Positions 37,384 through 46,056 of a DNA stretch of 64,000 bases are shown here, piece after piece; positions within the stretch are counted from its first letter, which is position 1; every line of letters starts with the position of its first letter. The position numbers and the translations under genes were made by a program. The notes under the pieces were generated by a model. It made no database searches and was not told where the DNA came from. It saw nothing but the letters and a program-made list of their open reading frames with translations. The DNA comes from Embleya hyalina (lineage in GTDB: Bacteria > Actinomycetota > Actinomycetes > Streptomycetales > Streptomycetaceae). The stretch lies in the NCBI RefSeq assembly GCF_003967355.1, contig NZ_BIFH01000033.1, positions 154,615 to 218,614 on the forward strand. Reading direction: 5' to 3'.

Positions 37384-39006
37384 TCACCCAGGCCAGGGGC
37401 CCGATCGGGTCGGTCCCTGCGGGTCGGGCGGGGGCGGCGGGCGGTGCGTGGGGTCGGGTCTGTTCGAGTACGGCGGCGGTCCGGGCGGCGCGGGTGGGCC
37501 GGGCGCGGGCGGCCGGGCCGAGGCGGGGCGCGGCGGGGGATACGGGGCGGGCCGGCCCGCCGGGTCGGGCGCACCCGGGTGCCGCGGCGCGGGCGGCGCC
37601 GTGTGGAGGGGGCGCGGCGGGCCGGCGGCGAGCGGCGCGGCGTCCGTCCGCCGATAGCGCACCCAGTCCGCGAGCGCGCCGCCGATGAAGCCGGCACACG
37701 CGCCCCACAGCAGCCCGAGCAGCACCGTCCACAAGTAGTCGGCGTGCAGCGATACCGACGCGCCGGGCGAGACCACCCCGCCGAACACCGACACCGCGAC
37801 CTTGAGCTGAAGCCGCATCAGACAGGCGATCACCAGCAGCCCGCCGGCCAGCGCCACCGCGAACCGCCACGCGTGCTGGTGCGGGCGCACCGACGCGGGC
37901 GCGCGCAGCGCCATCAGGGTCCCGCCGAACAGCAGGAGCAGCGCGGAGAACAGCGGTACGAACCACGCCCGCGAGTCCAACTCGGCCAATCGGTCGATCC
38001 GGATCGGCAGACCGTCCCCCGCGGAGGCCTTGACCAGCTTGCCCAGCGGCCCGGGCAGACCGAACGAGAAGCCGCCGCCGGTCGGGTCGGTCGTGGTCGC
38101 CTTCCACGGGATGCCCAGGCCGAGCGAGGCGAGCAGCCAGACCGCGTTGGGCAGCGCGAAGAACATGCCGCCGATCATGCGCTTCGGCGCGGGCGCGGCG
38201 GCGGCCACGAACGGCGTACCCACCACGCCCGCGACCACCGCGGCGATCAGCACCGCCAGCACCCCGGCCACCGGGGGACGCAGCACCGCCCGATGCCGCA
38301 GCCACTTCACCGGCAGCGGCCCGCGCACGGACACCCCGACGGCGACGACCAGGGTGATCAGCAGCCACAACGCGCCGAAGGCGAGCGTGCCGGTCACGTC
38401 GGTCTCGAACCGGGCCGCGGCGCCCAGGCCGAGGACGTTCGTCAGATCCTGCGCCTTGGCGCCGCCGACCCGGGAGACGAACTGCTCGATGGGCAGCGTG
38501 TGTTCGCCCGTCGTCGCCACCACGCCGAGCGCGGCCGCGGTGAACACCAGCACCCGCACCCCGTGCAGGACCAGGTCCAACGCGCCGATCACCAGCCGGT
38601 GTCGCAGCGGACGCAGGAACAACCAGCCGAGCACCAGCGCGCCGATCAGGCCGATGCCGAGCAGCATGATGTCGACCTTGCCGCTGCCCTGCGCGAGCGA
38701 GACGTCACCGGTGAGTCGGCCGAGGACGTCGTCGCCCGTACCGCCTTTCTCGGTGCCCTTCAGATCGACTGTGCCACCGACCGCCAGCGCGACCACCGCC
38801 GCGACCAGCGCCGGCATCGTGCCCGAGCCCAGGTCGTCGGCGCCGAGCAGCCACAACCCGAGCCACGCGGCGGCGGCCATCGCGCCGAACGCCGCGAGCA
38901 CCGCGCCGAACGCGTGCAGCCAGGGCGCGACACCGCCCCAGGAGGCGGGACCGGCCGTCGGCCGGGCGGGGGGCGGTGCGTTGTGCTGCTGCTGGTTCCA
39001 GGCCAC
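37384..39006 (-). CDS. Streptophobe family polytopic membrane protein
   Basis: 540 residues with about ten hydrophobic helices between residues 25 and 450, then a Pro-rich C-terminal tail of about 85 residues. It matches the streptophobe family as I recall it, a streptomycete protein of unknown function found near serB. The start is set at the GTG at 39006, because AGGAG lies 5 nt upstream; the GTG at 39021 would place that ribosome site inside the gene. It is divergent from the FHA-ABC gene. Confidence 0.8.
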   Translation of the reverse strand: MAWNQQQHNAPPPARPTAGPASWGGVAPWLHAFGAVLAAFGAMAAAAWLGLWLLGADDLGSGTMPALVAAVVALAVGGTVDLKGTEKGGTGDDVLGRLTGDVSLAQGSGKVDIMLLGIGLIGALVLGWLFLRPLRHRLVIGALDLVLHGVRVLVFTAAALGVVATTGEHTLPIEQFVSRVGGAKAQDLTNVLGLGAAARFETDVTGTLAFGALWLLITLVVAVGVSVRGPLPVKWLRHRAVLRPPVAGVLAVLIAAVVAGVVGTPFVAAAAPAPKRMIGGMFFALPNAVWLLASLGLGIPWKATTTDPTGGGFSFGLPGPLGKLVKASAGDGLPIRIDRLAELDSRAWFVPLFSALLLLFGGTLMALRAPASVRPHQHAWRFAVALAGGLLVIACLMRLQLKVAVSVFGGVVSPGASVSLHADYLWTVLLGLLWGACAGFIGGALADWVRYRRTDAAPLAAGPPRPLHTAPPAPRHPGAPDPAGRPAPYPPPRPASARPPAPGPPAPPGPPPYSNRPDPTHRPPPPPDPQGPTRSGPWPG

Positions 39007-39198
39007 GACCGCTCCTGTCACGTGCGACCCGACCGCCGGTCGAGCGGGACAAACTCGACTATCGAGCGCCCCGAGTCACACGTCAACGGATTCCCCCGGA
39101 CTCCCCCCACATGCCACCCGCACGCCCCCGCGACCGCGCCGGCGACGACACGCCGGCGCCCGCGCTCCAACGGATCGGGGAGGCGGAAGGAGAAGTTG

Positions 39199-39333
39199 AT
39201 GTCGGAATCGTCCTTCGGAGTGGTTCACGGTGCTTCCGGACGAGAAAGCCTGCCCGGGAAGCCCCCGCGTCCCTACACTCTCGAAGGGTGGGGGACAGCT
39301 ATACGCCAGAAGGACCGGCAGTGCCGCACCTGA
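39199..39333 (+). CDS. 44-codon small ORF overlapping the FHA-ABC start
   Basis: The ATG at 39199 is preceded by GGAAGGAG at about 7-nt spacing, one of the best ribosome sites in the window. The peptide starts MSESSFGVVHGASGRE and ends KDRQCRT; its stop lies 13 nt inside the next gene, whose GTG is at 39321. No known domain. The geometry suggests a leader peptide or translational coupling. TACACT (39274-39279), a possible -10 for the larger gene, lies inside it. It sits in a 314-nt gap that otherwise holds only promoters. Confidence 0.45.
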   Translation: MSESSFGVVHGASGRESLPGKPPRPYTLEGWGTAIRQKDRQCRT

Positions 39334-41870
39334 CCGTCGGCACCAGCGCCGGTGCGCCCGTGATCCTCGATCCCGGGCGCGAACACGTCGTCGGTCGCGA
39401 TCCGTCCTGCGCGATCGTGCTCGACGACCGCCGGGTGAGCCGACGGCACGCGATCCTGCGCGTCGGTCCCGACGGCTGGGAGTTCGTCGACGGCAACAGC
39501 GTCAACGGCTCGTGGATGCGCGGCAATCGAGTGCACCGCGTGGTCGTCGGCCGAGGCTGCGAGGTGCTGCTCGGCGACCCGGACGACGGCGATCCGCTGC
39601 GCCTCGCACCGGAGACGACCGCCACCGAGCCGGCGCCGCCGCGCCTCGCGCGACACGACCACGTACAGATCCCCGAACCGCCCGGTCGCGGCGAACCACC
39701 CCCGCGCCGCGCCAAGTCGCCGTACACCCCCGAGTCGCCGTCGATCCCCGAGCCGCCCTCCGTCCCCGAGCCGCCGCGCCGAGTCCCGGACCGGCCGAAC
39801 CCGTTGGAGCGCGCGCACATCGGCGCCGGGCCCGCCGTCGACCCGCGCCCGAGCGTGGACCGGCAGCCCAGCATGGTCATCCCGCTCCCGGTCCGCACGC
39901 TGCGCATCGGCCGCGCGCTGGACAACGACCTGGTCCTCACCGACCTGATGGTCTCCCGCCACCACGCCGAGTTGCGCACCACACCCGGCGGCCGGCGCGA
40001 AATCGTCGACCTGGGCAGCCACAACGGCACGTTCCTCAACGGCCAACCGATCGAGCGGGCGCTGCTCGGCGAGGCCGATCTGGTCGGCATCGGGCACGCC
40101 ACCTTCCGTCTCGACGGCCAGGAACTGCGCGAGTTCATCGACACCGGCGAGGTGTCCCTCGAGGTGCAGAACCTCACCGTCAAGGCCGGCAAGCGGGTCC
40201 TGCTCGACAACGTCTCCTTCCCGCTCGCCGAACGCAACCTGCTCGCCATCGTCGGCGGTTCCGGCGCGGGCAAGTCCACCCTGCTCGGCGCGCTCACCGG
40301 CAGTCGGCGCGCGGCCAGCGGCAAGATCCTCTACGACGGCCGCGACCTGTACGCGAACAACGCCGAACTGCGCCAGCGCATCGGCCTGGTGCCGCAGGAC
40401 GACATCCTGCACGCCCAACTCACCGCGCGCACCGCGCTGCGCTACGCCGCGCAACTGCGCTTCCCCGAGGACACCGAGGCGGCCGAGCGCGAGCGCCGGG
40501 TGGAGGAGGTGATCGGCGAACTGAGCCTGGACAAGGTGCCGCGCGGGGCCGCCTCGCCGTACGCCGACACCAAGGTCAGCAGCCTCTCCGGCGGCCAGCG
40601 CAAGCGGGTCAGCGTCGCCGTCGAACTGCTCACCAAACCGTCCGTGTTGTTCCTCGACGAGCCCACCTCCGGCCTGGACGAGGGCCTGGAGCGCTCGGTG
40701 ATGGAGAAGCTGCGCGAACTCGCCGACGACGGCCGTACGGTCATCGTGGTCACCCACAGCACCCGGAGCCTGAACGTCTGCGACCGCGTGCTCGTGCTCG
40801 CGCCCGGCGGTCGGATCGCCTTCTTCGGCCCGCCCGACGAGGCGCTGCCGTTCTTCGGCAAGGGCGACTGGCCCGAGGTCTTCACCATGTTCGACGACGA
40901 GCCCGACCGCGATTACGAAGGCCCGTTCCGTCGCTCGGAGTTGTACGGCAGGTACATAGAGGTCGGCCGGGACCGCGCGCACGCCGAACAGGGCGAACGG
41001 CCGCAGGCGAAGCCGCCCAAACCGCAGGGCTGGTTCTCCCAACTGACCACGCTGTCCCGGCGCTACCTCGCGGTGATCGCCTCCGACCGCAAATACCTGG
41101 CGCTGCTGGCCATAGCGCCGCTGTTCCTGGGCATGCTCTGCCGGGTCATCCCGGGCAAGCTGGTCAGTCCGGCGGGGGCGCCGCCGGGGTCGAACCAGGA
41201 GGCGACCACCAAGCTGCTCGTGCTGTTCGTGATCAGCGGCCTGATGGGCACCGCGACGGCGGTCAACGAGTTGATCAAGGAACGCGCGATCTACCGCCGC
41301 GAGCGCAGCGCCGGCCTCTCGGTCTCGGCCTACCTCGGCTCGAAGATCCTGGTGCTCGGCCTGATCTCCGCGATCCAGGGCGCGGTGCTCACCGCCGTCG
41401 CGCTGGTCGGCGTGAAGCTGCCCGCCAAGGGCGTCGTGCTCAGCCCGGCGATCGTCGAGATCGGCATCGCGGTGGTGTTGTCCGCGATCGCGGCGATGGC
41501 GGTGGGGCTGGTGGTCTCCGCCTCGATCGGCAGCGCCGAGTTGGCGATGCCGCTGCTCGTGGTGATCGCGATCGTGCAGGTGGTGCTGTGCGGCGGCCTG
41601 TTCCCGCTCAACGGCAAGGCCGGCATCGAGCAGATCGCCTGGCTGGCCCCGGCCCGCTGGGCCTTCGCCGCGTCGGGCAGCACGATAGACCTCGCCACCC
41701 AACTGCCGCTCAAACCGGGGGAGTCCCCGGATCCGCTGTGGAAGCACGAGCCGGCCGTCTGGTATCGCAACATCGGCATCCTGGTCGGCCAGATCGCGAT
41801 ATACGGGACGATCGCGCTGCTCATGCTGCGCCGCCTCGACCCGAAGACGCGACGCCGGCGCGGCAGGTAG
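39321..41870 (+). CDS. FHA-FHA-ABC ATPase-permease fusion
   Basis: 849 residues. FHA domain 1 spans about residues 20-90 (VVGRDPSC, SRRHAIL, NSVNGSW); a Pro-rich linker follows; FHA domain 2 spans about 190-260 (IGRALDND, SRHHAEL, SHNGTFLNG). An ABC domain runs from about 275 to 500 with Walker A GGSGAGKST, signature LSGGQRKRV and Walker B VLFLDEPTSGLD. The last 270 residues are an ABC-2 (ABCG-like) permease with six helices. The layout matches mycobacterial Rv1747, whose FHA domains bind phosphothreonine made by Ser/Thr kinases. Start at the GTG at 39321, with AGAAGGA 6 nt upstream. Confidence 0.9.
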   Translation: MPHLTVGTSAGAPVILDPGREHVVGRDPSCAIVLDDRRVSRRHAILRVGPDGWEFVDGNSVNGSWMRGNRVHRVVVGRGCEVLLGDPDDGDPLRLAPETTATEPAPPRLARHDHVQIPEPPGRGEPPPRRAKSPYTPESPSIPEPPSVPEPPRRVPDRPNPLERAHIGAGPAVDPRPSVDRQPSMVIPLPVRTLRIGRALDNDLVLTDLMVSRHHAELRTTPGGRREIVDLGSHNGTFLNGQPIERALLGEADLVGIGHATFRLDGQELREFIDTGEVSLEVQNLTVKAGKRVLLDNVSFPLAERNLLAIVGGSGAGKSTLLGALTGSRRAASGKILYDGRDLYANNAELRQRIGLVPQDDILHAQLTARTALRYAAQLRFPEDTEAAERERRVEEVIGELSLDKVPRGAASPYADTKVSSLSGGQRKRVSVAVELLTKPSVLFLDEPTSGLDEGLERSVMEKLRELADDGRTVIVVTHSTRSLNVCDRVLVLAPGGRIAFFGPPDEALPFFGKGDWPEVFTMFDDEPDRDYEGPFRRSELYGRYIEVGRDRAHAEQGERPQAKPPKPQGWFSQLTTLSRRYLAVIASDRKYLALLAIAPLFLGMLCRVIPGKLVSPAGAPPGSNQEATTKLLVLFVISGLMGTATAVNELIKERAIYRRERSAGLSVSAYLGSKILVLGLISAIQGAVLTAVALVGVKLPAKGVVLSPAIVEIGIAVVLSAIAAMAVGLVVSASIGSAELAMPLLVVIAIVQVVLCGGLFPLNGKAGIEQIAWLAPARWAFAASGSTIDLATQLPLKPGESPDPLWKHEPAVWYRNIGILVGQIAIYGTIALLMLRRLDPKTRRRRGR

Positions 41871-41894
41871 CACGCTCCGGCGGCGTTCGGGTCC

Positions 41895-42235
41895 TCACGG
41901 ACGCACGGCGGCCAGGATCGTGGTCGTCAACACCTCGGGCGCGGCCTCGGCGGTGAGCCTGCCCGCCTGTACCTCGGCCGCCGCCGCGTGGACCAGGCTG
42001 TAGAGCACGGTCACCAGCCAGTCGGCGGGCAGGTCCGCCCGGATCGTCCCGGCCGTCCGCCCGTCGAGCAGCAACCGCCGGATCGGGCCCAGGAGGCGCT
42101 CGTGCCGCTCGCGCATCCGGTCCGGGGTCAGCGTCGCCGACACGGCGGCGAACAGCGTCGAGTGCCGGTCGAGGATGCGCCACGAGGAGCGGATCAGCCG
42201 GGCCGGCGCGACGTCGGCCGGCGCGGTGTCGGCGG
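41895..42235 (-). pseudogene. TetR-family regulator, C-terminal fragment only
   Basis: The last 110 or so codons encode a typical TetR C-terminal ligand domain (RLIRSSWRILDRHSTLF, LLLDGRTAGTIRADLPADW, YSLVHAAAAEVQAGRL). The N-terminal DNA-binding helix-turn-helix of about 90 residues is absent: upstream the frame runs into antisense of an MFS remnant. It cannot bind DNA as a normal TetR and is most likely dead. Confidence 0.7.
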
Positions 42236-42338
42236 CCTCGCCTGCGCGGTGATCGCCGCGGCGGCGGCCGCGGCGTCGGCCGTACTGCTGCCGCGCGATC
42301 GTCCGGATCCGGATCAGGCCCGGGCGATGGCGCACTGA
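42225..42338 (+). pseudogene. MFS transporter, C-terminal fragment
   Basis: About 37 codons ending at the TGA at 42336-42338 encode a last transmembrane helix (LACAVIAAAAAAASAVLLP) and a short charged tail (RDRPDPDQARAMAH), which looks like the end of a drug-efflux-type MFS protein. There is no upstream coding part. It abuts the TetR fragment head-to-head, as if a divergent pair lost its centre. Short and Ala-rich, so less certain than the TetR piece. Confidence 0.45.
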
Positions 42339-42373
42339 GGAGGACCGGCCGCGCGGGAGGCGGGTCGAACCGC

Positions 42374-43150
42374 TCAGGCGCGGTCCGGCTCCAGCGCCGC
42401 GCCGTACGCGGCGACCATCGCTCGTCGGCACGCCCGCTCCAGCGGGGCCAACGCGAGCAGGCGCGCGGATATCTCGGCCGCGCTGACCGCCCCGCCGTCC
42501 TCGCCGCTCGCCACCCGCACCACGGTGTGGATCCGGCGTGCCTGGTCCAGCACCCGCCCGGCCCGGCCCGGATGGCCCGGCGCGATCCGGGTGTCCGAAT
42601 CCTTGCGGTACAGCCCGGCCAGCGCGCGCTGCGCGGCCGGTCCGCCGCCGGCCACGTCCAGCCGGGTCAGGTCCTCGATCGTGTCCCGCATCGCCTCGGC
42701 CAACTCGCGCTCGGCCTCGGCCAGGAACGGGCCGGGCGCGGGCCGGTCGGCCACCTCGAACATGGTCCAGGCCACCCGTACCGTCGCGTCGTCGGCCGTG
42801 CCGTGCCGGGTCACCGAGGGCACCAGACCGTAGGCCACACCCGGCGCGCCGACGGTGATCGCCGCCTCGCCCGCGTCGAGCGCGAGGTCGTTGAAGGCGG
42901 GCGGCCCCGGCAGCGCGAGCGGATCGCCGGCCACCGGCAGCGCCAGCCGCAGCCCGCGCACCCCCGACGCGCGCAGCCGCCCGAGCGCGAGCGACAGACC
43001 GACCGGCCCGGACTCGCCGGGTACGCCCGACACCCGATGCGGCTCGTCGGTACCGACGATCTCGGTCACCGCGTCGTCCGGCGGAACGTGCCCGGCCAGC
43101 AGGGCATTGCCCCATGCGACGAGAAGTCCGGAGCGGGGTTCGGCATGCAT
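42374..43150 (-). CDS. Conserved hypothetical protein
   Basis: 258 residues, cytoplasmic, rich in Ala/Arg/Leu, no signal or membrane helix. No catalytic motif recognised. The N-terminus MHAEPRSGLLVAWGNALLAGHV and the central VRVAWTMFEVADRPAPGPFLAEAERELAEAM region resemble a family I recall from the same neighbourhood in streptomycetes, next to the ABC ATPase. The ATG at 43150 has no ribosome site but lies 7 nt after TACGCT, so it is probably read from a leaderless message. Confidence 0.7.
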   Translation of the reverse strand: MHAEPRSGLLVAWGNALLAGHVPPDDAVTEIVGTDEPHRVSGVPGESGPVGLSLALGRLRASGVRGLRLALPVAGDPLALPGPPAFNDLALDAGEAAITVGAPGVAYGLVPSVTRHGTADDATVRVAWTMFEVADRPAPGPFLAEAERELAEAMRDTIEDLTRLDVAGGGPAAQRALAGLYRKDSDTRIAPGHPGRAGRVLDQARRIHTVVRVASGEDGGAVSAAEISARLLALAPLERACRRAMVAAYGAALEPDRA

Positions 43151-43157
43151 GCGGACA

Positions 43158-43187
43158 AGCGTAAGGGTGCTCACACGGGTGCTCACA
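43158..43187 (-). promoter_or_regulatory. Leaderless-type promoter with tandem direct repeat
   Basis: On the minus strand: TACGCT (43163-43158) as -10 and GTGAGC (43186-43181) 17 nt upstream as -35, ahead of the ATG at 43150. The spacer and -35 lie in two direct copies of GGGTGCTCACA (plus-strand 43165-43175 and 43177-43187; 12-nt period), possible activator or repressor half-sites. Confidence 0.45.
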
Positions 43188-43333
43188 ACGCTCCCGGACA
43201 GGACCGGAGGTGGTTCGGTGTCATAGGTTTCTCCCGGACCGGGTGCAACAACGCGGGACCACGGAGCGAGGCGGTGATCCCACACAAGGGGATGCCGTCC
43301 GGCGGCGTAGCGCACGATGGGGAGCTGGCAGGG

Positions 43334-44143
43334 ATGAGCGACGTTCTCGAACTGGTTGACGTATCGGTGGTGCGCGACGGTCGCCCTCTGGTGGACCAGG
43401 TGACCTGGTCGGTCGCGGAAGGCGAGCGCTGGATCGTCGTCGGACCCAACGGCGCGGGCAAGACCACGATGCTGCAACTTGCGTCCACCTACCTGTTCCC
43501 GACCTCCGGCACGGTCGCCGTACTGGGCGAGAAGCTGGGCTCGGTGGACGTGTTCGAGCTGCGTCCGCGCGTGGGCATGGCGTCCGCCGCGCTGACCGAC
43601 AAACTGCCGCGGCGCGAGCGGGTTCTGGACATCGTGCTGACCGCCGCCTACGGGATGACCGCCAAGTGGCACGAGCGCTACGACGCCGAGGACGAGCAGC
43701 GCGCCCGGCGGCTGCTCGACCATCTCGGCATGGCCGCATACGTGGACCGCACGTTCGGCACGCTGTCCGAGGGCGAGCGCAAGCGGGTACAGATCGCCCG
43801 CGCGCTGATGACCGACCCCGAACTGCTGCTGCTCGACGAGCCGGCCGCGGGGCTCGACCTGGGCGGACGCGAGGACCTGGTGCGTCGGCTCGGCGCGTTG
43901 GCGGCCGACCCGTACGCGCCCTCGATGATCCTCGTGAGCCACCACGTCGAGGAGATCCCGCCGGGCTTCACCCACATTCTGATGATCCGTCAGGGGCAGG
44001 TGCTCGCGGCCGGTCCGATCGCCGAGACCCTGAACTCGCGCAACCTGTCGCACTGTTTCGGTCTGCCGCTGATCGTCGAGCAGCAGTACGGGCGTTGGTC
44101 GGCGCGCGGGCTGCCGATGCCGGAGGCCCCGGAGGCGCACTGA
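43334..44143 (+). CDS. ABC transporter ATP-binding protein, ModF/YlmA-like
   Basis: A 269-residue ATPase with Walker A GPNGAGKTT, a signature in the unusual form LSEGERKRVQIARAL, Walker B LLLLDEPAAGLD and switch HH in LVSHHVEEIP. This LSEGERKR/HHVEEIP form is typical of stand-alone ATPases often annotated as iron- or molybdate-related (ModF/YlmA-like). No permease gene is adjacent, so it may act in regulation or with a distant membrane partner. GGGAG lies 8 nt before the ATG at 43334. Confidence 0.85.
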   Translation: MSDVLELVDVSVVRDGRPLVDQVTWSVAEGERWIVVGPNGAGKTTMLQLASTYLFPTSGTVAVLGEKLGSVDVFELRPRVGMASAALTDKLPRRERVLDIVLTAAYGMTAKWHERYDAEDEQRARRLLDHLGMAAYVDRTFGTLSEGERKRVQIARALMTDPELLLLDEPAAGLDLGGREDLVRRLGALAADPYAPSMILVSHHVEEIPPGFTHILMIRQGQVLAAGPIAETLNSRNLSHCFGLPLIVEQQYGRWSARGLPMPEAPEAH

Positions 44144-44249
44144 CTCGGCACGCGGCCGATCCCACGCGGGGCGTCGGTCGTTCGTCCACGCCGATCATTG
44201 GTCCGAGAACACCCTCCTGATCCGTGCGCCCACGATCTACGATGAAGAC

Positions 44250-44669
44250 GTGGACGCATGGATGTGGTGGCTCATCGCGGTCGGGGCGTTCGGCATTTTC
44301 GGCGTGCTCACCTCCTTCGTGGAGATGGGCATGCTCGCGGTGGCCGCGATCGCGGCCACGATCGCGGCGGCGGCCGGTGGCAACTTCCTGGTCCAGTCGG
44401 TGGTGTTCGCGGTCGTCTCGATCGTGCTGCTCGCTTTCGTGCGACCGGTCGTGGTCCGACACAACAACACGCCCGGGACCCGGACCGGGATCGACGCGCT
44501 CAAGGGCGCCAGCGCCGTGGTGCTGGAGCGGGTGGACGAGCACGGCGGCCGGATCAAGCTCAACGGCGAGGTCTGGTCGGCCCGCACGCTGGACACCACG
44601 GCCGTGTTCGAGCCCGGAGCCCAGGTGGACGTCGCGGACATCGACGGCGCCACCGCCGTGGTGATGTGA
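44250..44669 (+). CDS. NfeD family membrane protein
   Basis: 139 residues: helices at about 5-25, 28-48 and 50-70, then a C-terminal beta-barrel (OB-fold, NfeD domain) with GIDALKGASAVVLERVDEHG and GEVWSARTLD. Short NfeD proteins pair with SPFH/band-7 proteins, as here with the next gene 118 nt downstream; together they organise membrane microdomains. The GTG at 44250 follows TACGAT by 7 nt, so it may be leaderless. Confidence 0.9.
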   Translation: MDAWMWWLIAVGAFGIFGVLTSFVEMGMLAVAAIAATIAAAAGGNFLVQSVVFAVVSIVLLAFVRPVVVRHNNTPGTRTGIDALKGASAVVLERVDEHGGRIKLNGEVWSARTLDTTAVFEPGAQVDVADIDGATAVVM

Positions 44670-44787
44670 CGATCCCATCGGTTGCGCCGACCGTGTTGAC
44701 GTCCCACGCCGGCCCGCGAACCCCTAGGCTCGAACCAGCCTCGAAATTCGCAGGCAGCCGCAGGCACGCAGGACCTCGGGAGAGATC

Positions 44788-45957
44788 GTGAAGGCCACCG
44801 CCGTCATCGTTCTGGTCGTACTCGTACTGCTGGTGGTCGTCGCCCTGGTCAAGACGGTCAAGGTGATCCCCCAGGCGAGCGCCGCCATCGTGGAGCGTTT
44901 CGGGCGCTACACCCGCACTCTGCACGCCGGACTCAACATCCTCGTGCCGTTCATCGACCGGATCCGGCAGATGATCGACCTGCGCGAACAGGTCGTCCCG
45001 TTCCCGCCGCAACCGGTGATCACAGAGGACAACCTGGTCGTCCAGATCGACACCGTCATCTACTTCCAGGTCACCGACCCGCGCGCGGCCACCTACGAGA
45101 TCGCCAACTACATCCAGGCGATCGAGCAGCTGACCATCACCACGCTGCGCAACATCATCGGTGGCATGGACCTCGAACAGACGCTCACCTCGCGCGAGGA
45201 GATCAACGCGGGTCTGCGCGGCGTACTCGACGAGGCGACCGGACGCTGGGGTATCCGGGTCAACCGGGTCGAGCTCAAGGCGATCGAGCCGCCGCCCTCC
45301 ATCCAGGACTCGATGGAGAAGCAGATGCGCGCCGAGCGGGACAAGCGCGCGGCGATCCTGACCGCCGAGGGCCACCAGCGCTCGCAGGTGCTCACCGCCG
45401 AGGGCGACAAGGAAGCCGCCGTGCTGCGCGCCGAGGGTGAGCGGCAGGCCGCGGTGATCCGCGCCGAGGGCGAGGCGCGCGCGATCGAGACCGTCTTCGA
45501 GGCGATCCACGCGGGCGAGGTCGACAACAAGCTGCTGGCCTACCAATACCTCCAGATGTTGCCGAGGATCGCCGAGGGCAGCTCGAACAAGCTGTGGATC
45601 CTGCCCAGCGAGGTCACCCGCGCGCTGGAGGGCATCGGCGACGCGGTCGGCAACCTGTCGCCGAACGGTTCCGGCCCGGCACACCGCGTGCCGCGGTTGC
45701 CGCTCGAGGAGGAGCCGGCCTGGCCCGGTTCGGCCACACCCTCCGCCGGCCCGCCGTCCCCGATCGGGCCGATCTCCGGCCCGCCCGCCCCGGTACGCAA
45801 GCAGCCGGCCGGGAACGGAGCCCCGTCGGCGCCGCGCCCGCCCGCCGAGCCGCCGACCGTCCCGGCCCCGCCGATCGACCCGCCGCGTCGTGGCGGCGCG
45901 CCCGCCGGCGACGTGGAGCCGCCGCACATCGAGCGTGGCCACCGCCCACCGCGCTGA
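44788..45957 (+). CDS. SPFH/band 7 domain membrane protein
   Basis: 389 residues: an N-terminal membrane helix (VIVLVVLVLLVVVALVKTV), the SPFH domain (VKVIPQASAAIVERFGRY ... AIEPPPSIQDSMEKQM), an Ala/Glu-rich coiled-coil region with repeated LTAEG/LRAEG units, and a Pro-rich C-terminal tail of about 110 residues. It resembles QmcA/stomatin proteins that form rings on the membrane and recruit proteases. It pairs with the upstream NfeD gene. GGGAGAG precedes the GTG start. Confidence 0.92.
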   Translation: MKATAVIVLVVLVLLVVVALVKTVKVIPQASAAIVERFGRYTRTLHAGLNILVPFIDRIRQMIDLREQVVPFPPQPVITEDNLVVQIDTVIYFQVTDPRAATYEIANYIQAIEQLTITTLRNIIGGMDLEQTLTSREEINAGLRGVLDEATGRWGIRVNRVELKAIEPPPSIQDSMEKQMRAERDKRAAILTAEGHQRSQVLTAEGDKEAAVLRAEGERQAAVIRAEGEARAIETVFEAIHAGEVDNKLLAYQYLQMLPRIAEGSSNKLWILPSEVTRALEGIGDAVGNLSPNGSGPAHRVPRLPLEEEPAWPGSATPSAGPPSPIGPISGPPAPVRKQPAGNGAPSAPRPPAEPPTVPAPPIDPPRRGGAPAGDVEPPHIERGHRPPR

Positions 45958-46056
45958 GGCCGCACCGCCTGCTGCGATGATCGTCGCGTCACGGCCACGG
46001 GGGACCGGCGCAGTCCTCCCGGCGCCACGGTCATCGCGGCGAAGCGGGTGGGCACG

